DNA of 64,000 nt from Chroococcopsis sp964623815 (GTDB taxonomy: Bacteria; Cyanobacteriota; Cyanobacteriia; Cyanobacteriales; Microcystaceae), in contig CAZUVR010000012.1 in NCBI GenBank assembly GCA_964623815.1, positions 21,953-85,952 of the forward strand. The letters run 5' to 3'. This document shows positions 38,278-46,094 of this stretch, piece by piece (the stretch's first letter is position 1; each line of letters begins with the position of its first letter). Position numbers and translations under genes: made by a program. Below the pieces are notes generated by a model. The model was not told the DNA's origin, made no database searches, and saw only the letters and a program-made list of their open reading frames with translations.

Positions 38278-38910
38278 ATGAGACGCAGTAAAAGTTTTGA
38301 TAATGAGGAATTACAGGTATTTCAGGCGTTTACGGATTTAATGTCTAATGCGTTCATGATCCTCAGTTTCTTCTTAATTTTAGCTCTCTTCCACGTTAGT
38401 AATTTAAACAGAAGATTGCAGTCAGCTACCCCGATAGTTATCGATGAAAAATCGGGTAATTTTACCTTCGTCTCAAAAAGTGCCGCTCTCACCCCCGAAC
38501 TGAGACAATATATTTTAACTTCAGTCATACCTACAATTCAAAAGACTGTCAAAAGCCATGATATAGACTTCGTACAGATCATAGGTCATACCGATGGTGC
38601 GGAGATAAGCGGCGTAGGGAATTTAGATAGGGAAATGGAAACGGTAGCCAACGGTAAAGATAAAGTCGATAAGCTATACCCCGGCTCAAATACTGACTTG
38701 GGCTTAATGCGGGCTTTGGCGGTGGTGCAGGAAATTCAAAAAACGGGACAACTGCCCGACGTGAAATTTAGAGCCTATTCAGCGGGGCAATTGTATCTAC
38801 CATCGGGGGAGCTGGCTAAGATCGATCGAACCGATAACGATAGCCGCAGGCGCATAGAAATCCGTTTTATCCCCCCGGGTAGGAAAACCTCTGAGACACA
38901 AAATCCTTAA
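38278..38910 (+). CDS. MotB/OmpA/ZorB-like peptidoglycan-binding protein
   Basis: A 210-residue protein. A short cytoplasmic N-terminus leads to a single TM (about 22-40) just preceded by Asp20 (QAFTDLMSNAF), the position of the proton- or sodium-binding Asp in MotB/ZorB. Residues about 55-205 form an OmpA-like peptidoglycan-binding domain (IIGHTDGAE, NTDLGLMRALAVV, DNDSRRRIEIRF). It is the last gene of the operon and pairs with the ZorA-like protein as a MotA/MotB-type stator. No ZorC, ZorD or ZorE-like gene follows. Confidence 0.87.
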   Translation: MRRSKSFDNEELQVFQAFTDLMSNAFMILSFFLILALFHVSNLNRRLQSATPIVIDEKSGNFTFVSKSAALTPELRQYILTSVIPTIQKTVKSHDIDFVQIIGHTDGAEISGVGNLDREMETVANGKDKVDKLYPGSNTDLGLMRALAVVQEIQKTGQLPDVKFRAYSAGQLYLPSGELAKIDRTDNDSRRRIEIRFIPPGRKTSETQNP

Positions 38911-38963
38911 TTGGTCTAGACCCTAATGGAACAAATCAAAAAATATCCAGAACCGATCGCCCG

Positions 38964-40304
38964 CTAAGATACGCACTTCACCGCCGGAGGTTGCCATGTA
39001 CCATCGAGTATCTCAGCTCTCGGAGCGTACAATCGCATAGTCACCCCTAGTATCCCCTCTCCAGGCGAGGGCAACCAATTAGATTCTTTATCAGCACCCG
39101 GGGACTCGTGTTGAATATAAATATCGAGAGAACCATCGGGATTATATTTTAGGTTATCCCGATCGCCTATAGCAAAACGATCGAGGGGATTAGCCACTTG
39201 ATACCCTTCAGCGTCGTACATAGTTATCGACCAGAAGGCTTCCACCGGGGGCAGTTCATCTTTATCAAAATGCAATACATACTTATGCTCCCCTTTTAAC
39301 GGTTGCCCATCAGCATCAGATTTAGCAAAGGGATAGATGGCATCTTCAGGCTGGTTCGCCCCCAATCCTATCAGCGCGATGACGGCCCGTTTAAGGTAAA
39401 AATTACCGTAAACCCCCATAGAATCGGTGTTCATCGCCCAGCCGTTGACAACTTTAGCGATGTCGGCACTTTTTGCCATCATCAGCTTTAATCCTTCTGC
39501 GGTTGCCCTTTCTAATCCGCTCCTAATTTCGGGGCTAGCCGTTGCCAAGTCGAAACTCTTACCTACTTCAATGCCGATACGTTTGAACCGCGAGAGGATA
39601 GACCAATCCGTGATATGAGGGGGATGAATTTTCATCAACTCTGCCCCGTACCCGAAATAGGCAGCGGCGGACATGGCGTTAATCTGCCGCAGAGGTTCCG
39701 TCTGTAAGTTTATCGCCGGGTAATTTACGGGTTCGAGGGGTGCTGGTGTGCCGCCTGGTAGAGGTGCGATCGTATAAAGATCCTGAATTTTGTGAACGGC
39801 TTCATAATCTTGCTTGCCGTTGGTTTGAGTGCGTCCAATAAGCCAGACGTAGGGGGTGGGCGAATCTATCCGCTCTAAAGAGGCTGGTAATTCACCTCTC
39901 CAGCCGGGGGGTACTACAGCCCAACTGCCGGCACCGGTGCCGCTAGTGCGCTTACCGGGTGAGGCGAAAACGTCTGACCACATATCTAATAGAGGGAGTA
40001 AATAGTATCTTCCTTCCGTATTCGGCGCTGAAAGAATTAGGGGGCCTTTGCTAAGATCGATCCAGGCGCTTGAATAGAGGGTGTCAAAATTGGGGCGCAC
40101 TACAGCGCGGAAGTCGGCGGCGGGAAAACTGCGCCTATGGGAGAACTGATTTATTGGATCACCGCTAGGATTGCCATCGGCGTTAGTCATAACGCGTCTG
40201 GTTATATCCATCAGTATGAGGGGATAAAGGTAATGATAGGCTTCGATCCCGATTTGGTAAGCTTGTTCTTGCGATATGGCGGATGATGTGGGTGATTGAG
40301 CCAT
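38964..40304 (-). CDS. DUF1254/DUF1214 domain protein
   Basis: A 446-residue protein with an N-terminal DUF1254 region (about 10-150, AYQIGIEAYHYLYPLILMDITRRV and RAVVRPNFDTLYSSAWIDLS) and a C-terminal DUF1214 region (about 310-430, FWSITMYDAEGYQVANPLDRFAIGDRDN and DIYIQHESPG). No signal peptide is seen, although many family members are exported. The function is not established. It ends 53 bp from the motor operon end (convergent) and is not part of the neighbouring ribosomal cluster. Confidence 0.9.
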   Translation of the reverse strand: MAQSPTSSAISQEQAYQIGIEAYHYLYPLILMDITRRVMTNADGNPSGDPINQFSHRRSFPAADFRAVVRPNFDTLYSSAWIDLSKGPLILSAPNTEGRYYLLPLLDMWSDVFASPGKRTSGTGAGSWAVVPPGWRGELPASLERIDSPTPYVWLIGRTQTNGKQDYEAVHKIQDLYTIAPLPGGTPAPLEPVNYPAINLQTEPLRQINAMSAAAYFGYGAELMKIHPPHITDWSILSRFKRIGIEVGKSFDLATASPEIRSGLERATAEGLKLMMAKSADIAKVVNGWAMNTDSMGVYGNFYLKRAVIALIGLGANQPEDAIYPFAKSDADGQPLKGEHKYVLHFDKDELPPVEAFWSITMYDAEGYQVANPLDRFAIGDRDNLKYNPDGSLDIYIQHESPGADKESNWLPSPGEGILGVTMRLYAPRAEILDGTWQPPAVKCVS

Positions 40305-40497
40305 GTTTCTTTTTTCTTAATAGGAAATTAAAAATAACTATTTTTAGCTACTTATAACTGTTTTACCCTAAAAAAGAAAATTTCTTAATTTTCCTATTAT
40401 TTTTTTATAATTATAGTAATTTTTAAAAATTTGAAGCCCAGAGATACAGAGGATATTTTTAATAGTAAGTTGATATTATGAAAACTTCAGTAATATG

Positions 40498-40532
40498 AAT
40501 AAAATGCGGTAGAAAGTCGAAATTTCTACCGC
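40498..40532 (-). terminator. Rho-independent terminator after rpmE
   Basis: Perfect 10-bp arms GCGGTAGAAA (40506-40515) and TTTCTACCGC (40523-40532) with a 7-nt loop. On the minus strand the stem is followed by ATTTTATT. It lies 23 bp downstream of rpmE and is a good end for the ribosomal-protein cluster. Confidence 0.85.
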
Positions 40533-40554
40533 TTGCGTGCTGAAAAATTGATTT

Positions 40555-40785
40555 TTATTCAGCTTTTTTCGCTGATTTATCAGACATTTTATACTTACGA
40601 AGGAAGCGATCGACCCTTCCTTCAGTATCGATAATCTTCTGAGTACCGGTGAAAAAGGGATGATTCCCCGACCAGATCTCCACGTGAATTTCGGGCTGGG
40701 TAGAACCGACGGTGGCGACCACTTCGCCATTACAGATAACCTTGGCTTCGGGATACCAAGTAGGATGAATACCGGGCTTAGGCAT
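40555..40785 (-). CDS. rpmE: 50S ribosomal protein L31, zinc-free type
   Basis: A 76-residue L31 with HPTWYPEAKVICNGEVVATVGSTQPEI and the conserved NHPFFTGTQK. The paired Cys ligands of zinc-binding L31 (CxC...CxxC) are missing; only one Cys remains and the second pair reads WSGN. This is therefore the zinc-independent form. It is the last gene of the ribosomal cluster, 12 bp after rpsI, followed by a strong terminator. Confidence 0.95.
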   Translation of the reverse strand: MPKPGIHPTWYPEAKVICNGEVVATVGSTQPEIHVEIWSGNHPFFTGTQKIIDTEGRVDRFLRKYKMSDKSAKKAE

Positions 40786-40797
40786 GATAAAACCTCC

Positions 40798-41208
40798 TTA
40801 ACGTTTCGAGTATTGGGGAGCCTTGCGGGCTTTGTGTAAACCGTATTTCTTCCGTTCTTTCGCTCTCGGGTCGCGGGTTAGATAACCTTCGCTCTTGAGG
40901 GGCTGACGATTTTCGGGGGCCAGCTCACATAAAGCCCGGGCGACACCTAATTTAACCGCGTCGGCCTGACCGGTTAAACCGCCGCCCTCGGCTTTAACGA
41001 GAATATCATAATCGTTCTCTAAACCGAGAGTCTCCAAGGGAGCGCGGATAGTTTGAATATAGGTAGGTATACGATTAAAGTGAATGTTACCAGGACGACC
41101 GTTAACGGTGATCTCGCCGCTTCCGGGTACAAGGCGCACTCGGGCGATCGCGGATTTACGTCTACCGGTTCCCCAGTACACCACTCTATCTTTATTATCT
41201 ACTGCCAT
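40798..41208 (-). CDS. rpsI: 30S ribosomal protein S9
   Basis: S9 of 136 residues. GTGRRKSAIARVRLVPGSG lies near the N-terminus and the basic tail ends KAPQYSKR, whose C-terminal Lys-Arg reaches the P-site tRNA in known ribosomes. It lies 2 bp after rplM, the universal rplM-rpsI pair. Confidence 0.97.
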   Translation of the reverse strand: MAVDNKDRVVYWGTGRRKSAIARVRLVPGSGEITVNGRPGNIHFNRIPTYIQTIRAPLETLGLENDYDILVKAEGGGLTGQADAVKLGVARALCELAPENRQPLKSEGYLTRDPRAKERKKYGLHKARKAPQYSKR

Positions 41209-41210
41209 AA

Positions 41211-41663
41211 TTAGTTACCTCCAGGAATCGTATTAATGGTTAAAACTTCTGGTTGTTGGGCTGCGTGGGGGTGTTTGTTACCGGCGTAAACTTTTAATTT
41301 GGTGAACAATTTCCGTCCGAGACTGTTTTTCGGTAGCATACCTTTAATGGCGTGTTCGACGATCCGCTCAGGAATACGTTTCTGTAACTTGTTGAAGGGT
41401 TCTACCTTCATCCCGCCGGGTCTACCGGAGTTTCTGCGGTAGAGTTTCTGCTCAGATTTTTTACCGGTGACGGCTACTTTCTCGGCGTTGATGATGATGA
41501 CGAAATCACCAGTATCGAGATGGGGGGTATAGGTGGCTTTATTTTTACCGCGTAGGATCATCGCTACTTCGGTAGCTAGACGGCCTAAGCGTTGGTCGGC
41601 CGCGTCGATCACGTACCACTTTTTATCGAGGTCGTTGACATTGGGTAAGGGGGTTTTGTTCAT
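41211..41663 (-). CDS. rplM: 50S ribosomal protein L13
   Basis: L13 of 150 residues with WYVIDAADQRLGRLATEVA, YTPHLDTGDFVIIINAEKV and HAIKGMLPKNSLGR. It is complete, 17 bp after truA and just before rpsI. Confidence 0.97.
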   Translation of the reverse strand: MNKTPLPNVNDLDKKWYVIDAADQRLGRLATEVAMILRGKNKATYTPHLDTGDFVIIINAEKVAVTGKKSEQKLYRRNSGRPGGMKVEPFNKLQKRIPERIVEHAIKGMLPKNSLGRKLFTKLKVYAGNKHPHAAQQPEVLTINTIPGGN

Positions 41664-41680
41664 GATTATTACAAATGTGA

Positions 41681-42511
41681 TTAGATTTGATTGATAGGGC
41701 GAAAACTAAAGAGGGGCTGGGTATCAAACCAGACATTTTCCGGGAAAGGGAAATCGGGATAACCGACTCGTAGAAGACATAACCCTTTAGCTGGGGCTGC
41801 GTATTTTACTTCTTCGCGCCGTTCTTGGCTCCAAATTTCCGTGAAGTTGGCGATCGATCTCTGTTTACTTCCCACCTCCACCAACATCCCTACCAGTAAG
41901 CGCACCATCCCGTATAAAAATCCGTTGGCTTGGATTTCCACCATCACCAGAGGGCCATTCCTGTAGCATTCCACCGCCTGCACATCTACCCAAGAATGTT
42001 GCCTGCTGGAATTAGCCCGGTGGAAAGCAGAAAGGTGATGTTTTCCCACGAGAGGAGATAGTGCTGACTGCATCAGGGAAGTATCTAAAGGATCGTGGTA
42101 ATAATGCCAGGTAAAAGGGGTGATAAATAAATTGGGTTGGGGATCGGTATAGAAGGTATAACGATAACGCCGCCAAATTGCCGAGAATCGAGCGTGCCAG
42201 GGATATTGCACCGTTTCTGATGCGGTGATCACCACGTCATCCGGTAAGAGAGAGTTCAGCACTTTTGACCATTTAGAGCCAGGTATAGAACTTTGATGGT
42301 CAAAATGGGCTACTTGAGCAGAAGCGTGAACGCCTGAATCTGTCCTGCCCGCACCGTGTAAAGTAACGGGATGACCGAGAACCGACTCCAGGGCCGATTC
42401 TATGGTTTCCTGTACGCTTCTATGGTGGGGTTGTCTCTGCCAGCCGTGGAATTTTGTCCCCACGTACTGGATTACCAGAGCGACTCTCTCTTTAGGATCA
42501 GCGGTATCCAT
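41681..42511 (-). CDS. truA: tRNA pseudouridine(38-40) synthase
   Basis: TruA converts uridines 38-40 of the tRNA anticodon arm to pseudouridine. The 276-residue protein has the catalytic Asp in HGAGRTDSGVHASAQVAHF (about residue 60), FHGWQRQP near the N-terminus and the NGFLYGMVRLLVGMLVEVG motif. Its position between rplQ and rplM is usual in cyanobacteria. It starts 5 bp after rplQ, so it is cotranscribed with ribosomal proteins. Confidence 0.95.
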   Translation of the reverse strand: MDTADPKERVALVIQYVGTKFHGWQRQPHHRSVQETIESALESVLGHPVTLHGAGRTDSGVHASAQVAHFDHQSSIPGSKWSKVLNSLLPDDVVITASETVQYPWHARFSAIWRRYRYTFYTDPQPNLFITPFTWHYYHDPLDTSLMQSALSPLVGKHHLSAFHRANSSRQHSWVDVQAVECYRNGPLVMVEIQANGFLYGMVRLLVGMLVEVGSKQRSIANFTEIWSQERREEVKYAAPAKGLCLLRVGYPDFPFPENVWFDTQPLFSFRPINQI

Positions 42512-42516
42512 CGTCT

Positions 42517-42867
42517 CTACATCAGTTCGATGATGGCCATGGGAGCGTTATCACCTCTACGGGGAACGGTACGCACTACTCGGGTATAGCCGCCGTTACG
42601 ATTACCGTAGCGGGATTGAGCCTGTTCAAATAGGGCGTGAACGAGTTGTTTATCGTAGATGTACCCCATCGCTTGCCGTCTCGCCGATAACGAGCCGTCT
42701 TTGGCGAGGGTGATAATATGATCCACCTCGGCCCGTAAAGCTTTCGCTCTCGCCAAGGTAGTAGTTACTTGACCGTACCGGATCAGGTGGGTGGCTAAGG
42801 CTCTCAGTAGAGCTTTCCTCTGATCGGCTGGTAATCCTAATTGAGGTACTCGACACCGATGTCGCAT
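42517..42867 (-). CDS. rplQ: 50S ribosomal protein L17
   Basis: L17 of 116 residues with MRHRCRVPQLGLPADQRKALLRAL, TTTLARAKALRAEVDHIITLAK and the closing GDNAPMAIIELM. It lies 26 bp after rpoA and 5 bp before truA. Confidence 0.97.
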   Translation of the reverse strand: MRHRCRVPQLGLPADQRKALLRALATHLIRYGQVTTTLARAKALRAEVDHIITLAKDGSLSARRQAMGYIYDKQLVHALFEQAQSRYGNRNGGYTRVVRTVPRRGDNAPMAIIELM

Positions 42868-42893
42868 AATTGTTTCTCCTCTTGATAACTAAA

Positions 42894-43838
42894 TTAAGCT
42901 TTGGTTTTCTCTTGAGGAAGGGTAATCCCGAGGCGTTTTTGTAGGGCCTCGATTACTTCTTCCGCTGATTTCTGACCGAAATTCTTGATCTCTAACAGAT
43001 CTTCTTGCGAGTAATCCAATAAGTCCGCTACTGTGTTGATCTGCGCCCGTTTGAGACAGTTGTAAGCTCTTACGGATAATTGCAGTTCCTCGATCGGTGT
43101 CTGACTTTCTGGATTGATCTCGTCGGAAAGATCCGGCGATACAGTATCGATCTCGTTGAGATCCTTGAGGGGGTTAAAAAGATTGACGAGAATATCCGCC
43201 GCCTGAGATAGAGCTTCTTTCGGGCTAATACTACCGTTGGTGGCAATTTCTAGCGTCAAACGGTCTTTCTGTTGACCGTTTTCGGCACGAATATCCTCTA
43301 CCGTATAATTAACCTTGGTTACGGGCATGAATATGGCATCGATCTGTAAGAAGTCTAGAGATGTATTCTCATCTTTCCCCCTTTCGATCGCCCTATACCC
43401 TTTGCCTTTCTCCACTTTAAATTCCATCTCCAATTTCGCCCCTTCCGAAAGGGTAGCTACGTATTGGTTCGGATCTACTACTTCGATCTCCGATGGTAAT
43501 TCAAACTGGCTCGCCACTACGGTAGCGGGGCCAGTGGCCACCAATCGCCCAATTTGGGTTTGATGGGTATAGCTTTTCAGGGTGATTTCCTTCATGTTTA
43601 GCATGAGTTCCATCACATCTTCCCTTACCCCTTCTACTGTGGCAAATTCGTGATTGACCTTGTCTATCCGAATCGCAGTTACCGCCGCCCCTTCTAGGTT
43701 CGACAGGAGAATCCGTCTGAGCGCATTGCCCATCGTCGTTCCCTGCCCCCTTTCTAAAGGTTCTAAAACGAACTTACTATATTGACTCTGATTTTTTAGA
43801 GTCTTGGCTTCTACACACTCAATTTGAAACTGCGCCAC
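42894..43838 (-). CDS. rpoA: RNA polymerase alpha subunit
   Basis: Alpha subunit of 314 residues. The N-terminal assembly domain (about 1-230) has GNALRRILLSNLEGAAVTAIRID. An acidic linker and a C-terminal DNA- and activator-binding domain (about 245-310) follow, with RAYNCLKRAQINTVADLL and KNFGQKSAEEVIEAL. It is complete and stands between rpsK and rplQ, as in most bacteria. Confidence 0.98.
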   Translation of the reverse strand: MAQFQIECVEAKTLKNQSQYSKFVLEPLERGQGTTMGNALRRILLSNLEGAAVTAIRIDKVNHEFATVEGVREDVMELMLNMKEITLKSYTHQTQIGRLVATGPATVVASQFELPSEIEVVDPNQYVATLSEGAKLEMEFKVEKGKGYRAIERGKDENTSLDFLQIDAIFMPVTKVNYTVEDIRAENGQQKDRLTLEIATNGSISPKEALSQAADILVNLFNPLKDLNEIDTVSPDLSDEINPESQTPIEELQLSVRAYNCLKRAQINTVADLLDYSQEDLLEIKNFGQKSAEEVIEALQKRLGITLPQEKTKA

Positions 43839-43873
43839 CCTTTGACCTCCCTTATAAGCAATATTGGTCGCTC

Positions 43874-44266
43874 TTACACTCTCCGTCTTTTCGGGGGACG
43901 ACAGCCATTGTGAGGAATAGGTGTAACATCCCGAATCAGGGTTATTTCCAGCCCTGCCCCTTGTAGCGCACGGATTGCCGTCTCCCGTCCCGCTCCAGGG
44001 CCGCTCACCATTACTTCTAATTGTCTCATTCCCTGTTCGATCGCCCTTCTGGCTGCGCTGTCGGCTGCGGTTTGCGCGGCGAAGGGAGTTCCTTTTTTAG
44101 CTCCTTTAAAGCCGCTCGATCCCGCACTCGCCCACGAAATCACATCGCCTTTTGTATCGGCGATGGTGACGATCGTGTTATTAAATGTGGATTGGATATG
44201 TGCCACGCCGTTCGGCACATTTTTCTTCTGTTTCTTCGGCCCTGTTTTTTTAGTTGGTCGCGCCAT
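43874..44266 (-). CDS. rpsK: 30S ribosomal protein S11
   Basis: S11 of 130 residues with AHIQSTFNNTIVTIAD, SSGFKGAKKGTPFAAQ and the closing DVTPIPHNGCRPPKRRRV. A 106-bp spacer separates it from upstream rpsM. The spacer may carry a small internal promoter, but I see none that is convincing. Confidence 0.97.
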   Translation of the reverse strand: MARPTKKTGPKKQKKNVPNGVAHIQSTFNNTIVTIADTKGDVISWASAGSSGFKGAKKGTPFAAQTAADSAARRAIEQGMRQLEVMVSGPGAGRETAIRALQGAGLEITLIRDVTPIPHNGCRPPKRRRV

Positions 44267-44372
44267 AATTCTCTGTCTAACTCAATCGATTGAATAACCT
44301 TGTCAACGGGATTCATGGCTTTTGAGGCGTGAATCGAATTCATTCCACCCCCTACCATCGATTCCCTATTTC

Positions 44373-44753
44373 TTATTTGCGCGGTGTTTTCTTCTTACCC
44401 GCTACCGTCAGCCTTCTACCCCTACGAGTTCTGGCGTTCGTCCGCGTTCTCTGCCCTCTCACGGGTAAACCGAGGCGGTGACGACGGCCTCGGTAAGTAC
44501 CTATATCTACTAGGCGTTTGATATTCATCCCTTCCCAACGTCTGAGATCCCCTTCGATCTGATAGTTGGTATCGATGAACGCCCTCAACGCCGCTAAATC
44601 CTCATCACTTAAATCTTTTACCCTAGTGTCTGGATTGACACCAGTTTTTGCTAAGATTTCTTGTGAACGTGATAGACCGATCCCATACAAATAGGTCAGG
44701 GCAATTTCCACGCGTTTATCGCGGGGTAGGTCTATACCTGCTATCCTTGCCAC
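44373..44753 (-). CDS. rpsM: 30S ribosomal protein S13
   Basis: S13 of 126 residues. It opens MARIAGIDLPRDKRVEIALTYLYGIG (two joined motifs) and has the RLVDIGTYRGRRHRLGLPVRG and RTRTNARTRRG tail that contacts tRNA and S19. It lies 61 bp after rpmJ. Confidence 0.97.
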   Translation of the reverse strand: MARIAGIDLPRDKRVEIALTYLYGIGLSRSQEILAKTGVNPDTRVKDLSDEDLAALRAFIDTNYQIEGDLRRWEGMNIKRLVDIGTYRGRRHRLGLPVRGQRTRTNARTRRGRRLTVAGKKKTPRK

Positions 44754-44814
44754 GCTTGTTTACTCCCTTTATAGATTGTTTTTTTACTCGTTTGTCATGA
44801 TGATTGGCTCTCGT

Positions 44815-44928
44815 TTACCCTTGGCGTTGCTTGTGCTTGGGATTATTACAGATAACCATCACCCTGCCTCGCCTACGTATCACGCGGCACTTTTCACACA
44901 TTTTTTTAACTGACGCTCTAACTTTCAT
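44815..44928 (-). CDS. rpmJ: 50S ribosomal protein L36
   Basis: A 37-residue gene. The protein begins MKVRASVKKMCEKC and ends ICNNPKHKQRQG. It keeps the zinc-ribbon ligands Cys11, Cys14, Cys27 and His32, so it is the zinc-binding form, in contrast to the zinc-free L31 of this cluster. It lies between infA and rpsM, the standard place. Confidence 0.96.
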   Translation of the reverse strand: MKVRASVKKMCEKCRVIRRRGRVMVICNNPKHKQRQG

Positions 44929-45020
44929 GCCTATCTCAATTGGCAACACTGCAAGCTTATTATTATATCAGAAATAATTTACCGATGTCACCTATATATA
45001 AATAATTTTTTTACTGGGGA

Positions 45021-45248
45021 TTATTTTTTGTTTTTTAACCGGTATGTGATCCGACCTTTACTGAGATCGTAGGGAGTTAACTCCACTTTCACCCGATCGC
45101 CCGGTAAAATTTTTATATAGTTACGGCGGATTTTGCCTGATATATGAGCCAATACGTTGAACCCATTATCTAAATCCACTCTAAACATCGCATTGGGTAA
45201 GGATTCCGTCACGGTTCCTTCCATTTCTATCAGATCTTGTTTTGACAA
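45021..45248 (-). CDS. infA: Translation initiation factor IF-1
   Basis: IF-1 of 75 residues, a single OB fold: MSKQDLIEMEGTVTESLPNAMFRVDL (joined motifs), HISGKIRRNYIKILPGDRVKVEL and LSKGRITYRLK. It binds the A site of the 30S subunit at initiation. It is followed by rpmJ after 92 bp and preceded by adk across a spacer with a long hairpin. Confidence 0.97.
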   Translation of the reverse strand: MSKQDLIEMEGTVTESLPNAMFRVDLDNGFNVLAHISGKIRRNYIKILPGDRVKVELTPYDLSKGRITYRLKNKK

Positions 45249-45278
45249 TTTGTATTCCTCAATTTGGACATGTGAAAT

Positions 45279-45321
45279 TTAGCCACACTATCTATTAGCA
45301 CATTTTTCCTAGTGTGGCTAA
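45279..45321 (-). other. Long hairpin between adk and infA
   Basis: TTAGCCACACTA (45279-45290) and TAGTGTGGCTAA (45310-45321) form a perfect 12-bp stem with a 19-nt loop. On the minus strand the stem is followed by ATTTCAC and not a T run, so a classical terminator is unlikely. It could be an mRNA processing site or an attenuator separating adk from infA. Confidence 0.6.
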
Positions 45322-45356
45322 TTTATCTATTCTTATCTTAGCAAAATTTTACCGTT

Positions 45357-45920
45357 TTAACTTTGTACCAAATCGTCGAGATGAGCGCTAATTTCCTCTA
45401 TAGTTCGATGTCCGTTAACAGAAATAAGTGCCGACTTTTGGGCGTAATAATTGATTACAGGCTCGGTTTGCTCGTGATAAACGTGTAAGCGTTTGCTGAT
45501 AGTGTCCTTCGTATCGTCCTGGCGGCCTCTTTGCAAGAGACGTTCGACTAATATCTCATCGGGTACTTCTAAATTGATCACGTAGGTGGATAAATAGGCG
45601 AACTCGCTCAATAATTCGTCTAAAAATTCCGCTTGGGCTACATTGCGGGGGAAGCCGTCGAGAATCCACCCCTTTTCTGTATCGGCTTGCCGGAGACGTT
45701 CGCGGATGAGATCGAGTAAAAGAGAGTCAGGAACGAGTTCACCGCGCTCTACGTAGCCTTGAGCCTGTTGGCCCAGGGTAGTACCAGCGGCGATCGCTCC
45801 CCGTAATATTTCCCCGGTGGAGATGTGGGGCACTCCTATACGCTCGGCTAAATGTTGACCTTGAGTACCTTTACCCGAACCAGGGGGCCCTAAAAAAATC
45901 ACCCCTTTCTGTTTTTGCAT
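45357..45920 (-). CDS. adk: Adenylate kinase (short form)
   Basis: Adenylate kinase balances ATP, ADP and AMP. The 187 residues have the P-loop FLGPPGSGKGTQG (9-21), HISTGEILR (AMP binding), GFPRNVAQAEFL and the short lid RLLQRGRQDDTKDTISKRL. The inserted zinc-binding LID domain of long forms is absent. It lies after secY but is separated from it by a terminator-like hairpin, so it may have its own promoter in the 174-bp spacer. Confidence 0.96.
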   Translation of the reverse strand: MQKQKGVIFLGPPGSGKGTQGQHLAERIGVPHISTGEILRGAIAAGTTLGQQAQGYVERGELVPDSLLLDLIRERLRQADTEKGWILDGFPRNVAQAEFLDELLSEFAYLSTYVINLEVPDEILVERLLQRGRQDDTKDTISKRLHVYHEQTEPVINYYAQKSALISVNGHRTIEEISAHLDDLVQS

Positions 45921-46048
45921 AATTGATACTAATTCCCTAAAGTTTGACTACACTAAAATTTGAACCACACCAAGGACAGAGAACAGAGATAAGGTTTTCC
46001 CGTCTCTAGTCGGTAATTTAACGATTTGCTATGACCTTAGATAAGTAA

Positions 46049-46086
46049 TAAAAAAAGATAAACAGCCCTAAAGCAGTTTATCTTTT
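46049..46086 (-). terminator. Terminator-like hairpin between secY and adk
   Basis: Arms AAAAGATAAAC (46053-46063) and GTTTATCTTTT (46076-46086) form an 11-bp stem that can extend through a mismatch. On the minus strand the stem ends in TCTTTTTTTATT. It begins 8 bp downstream of the secY stop and looks like a working intrinsic terminator or attenuator inside the ribosomal supercluster. Confidence 0.7.
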
Positions 46087-46094
46087 GAACAAGA

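Noticed and set aside
36701..38910. A complete Zorya system
   Set aside because: Only ZorA-like and ZorB-like proteins are present; no ZorC, ZorD or ZorE gene is seen in the window, so the system is called Zorya-like.
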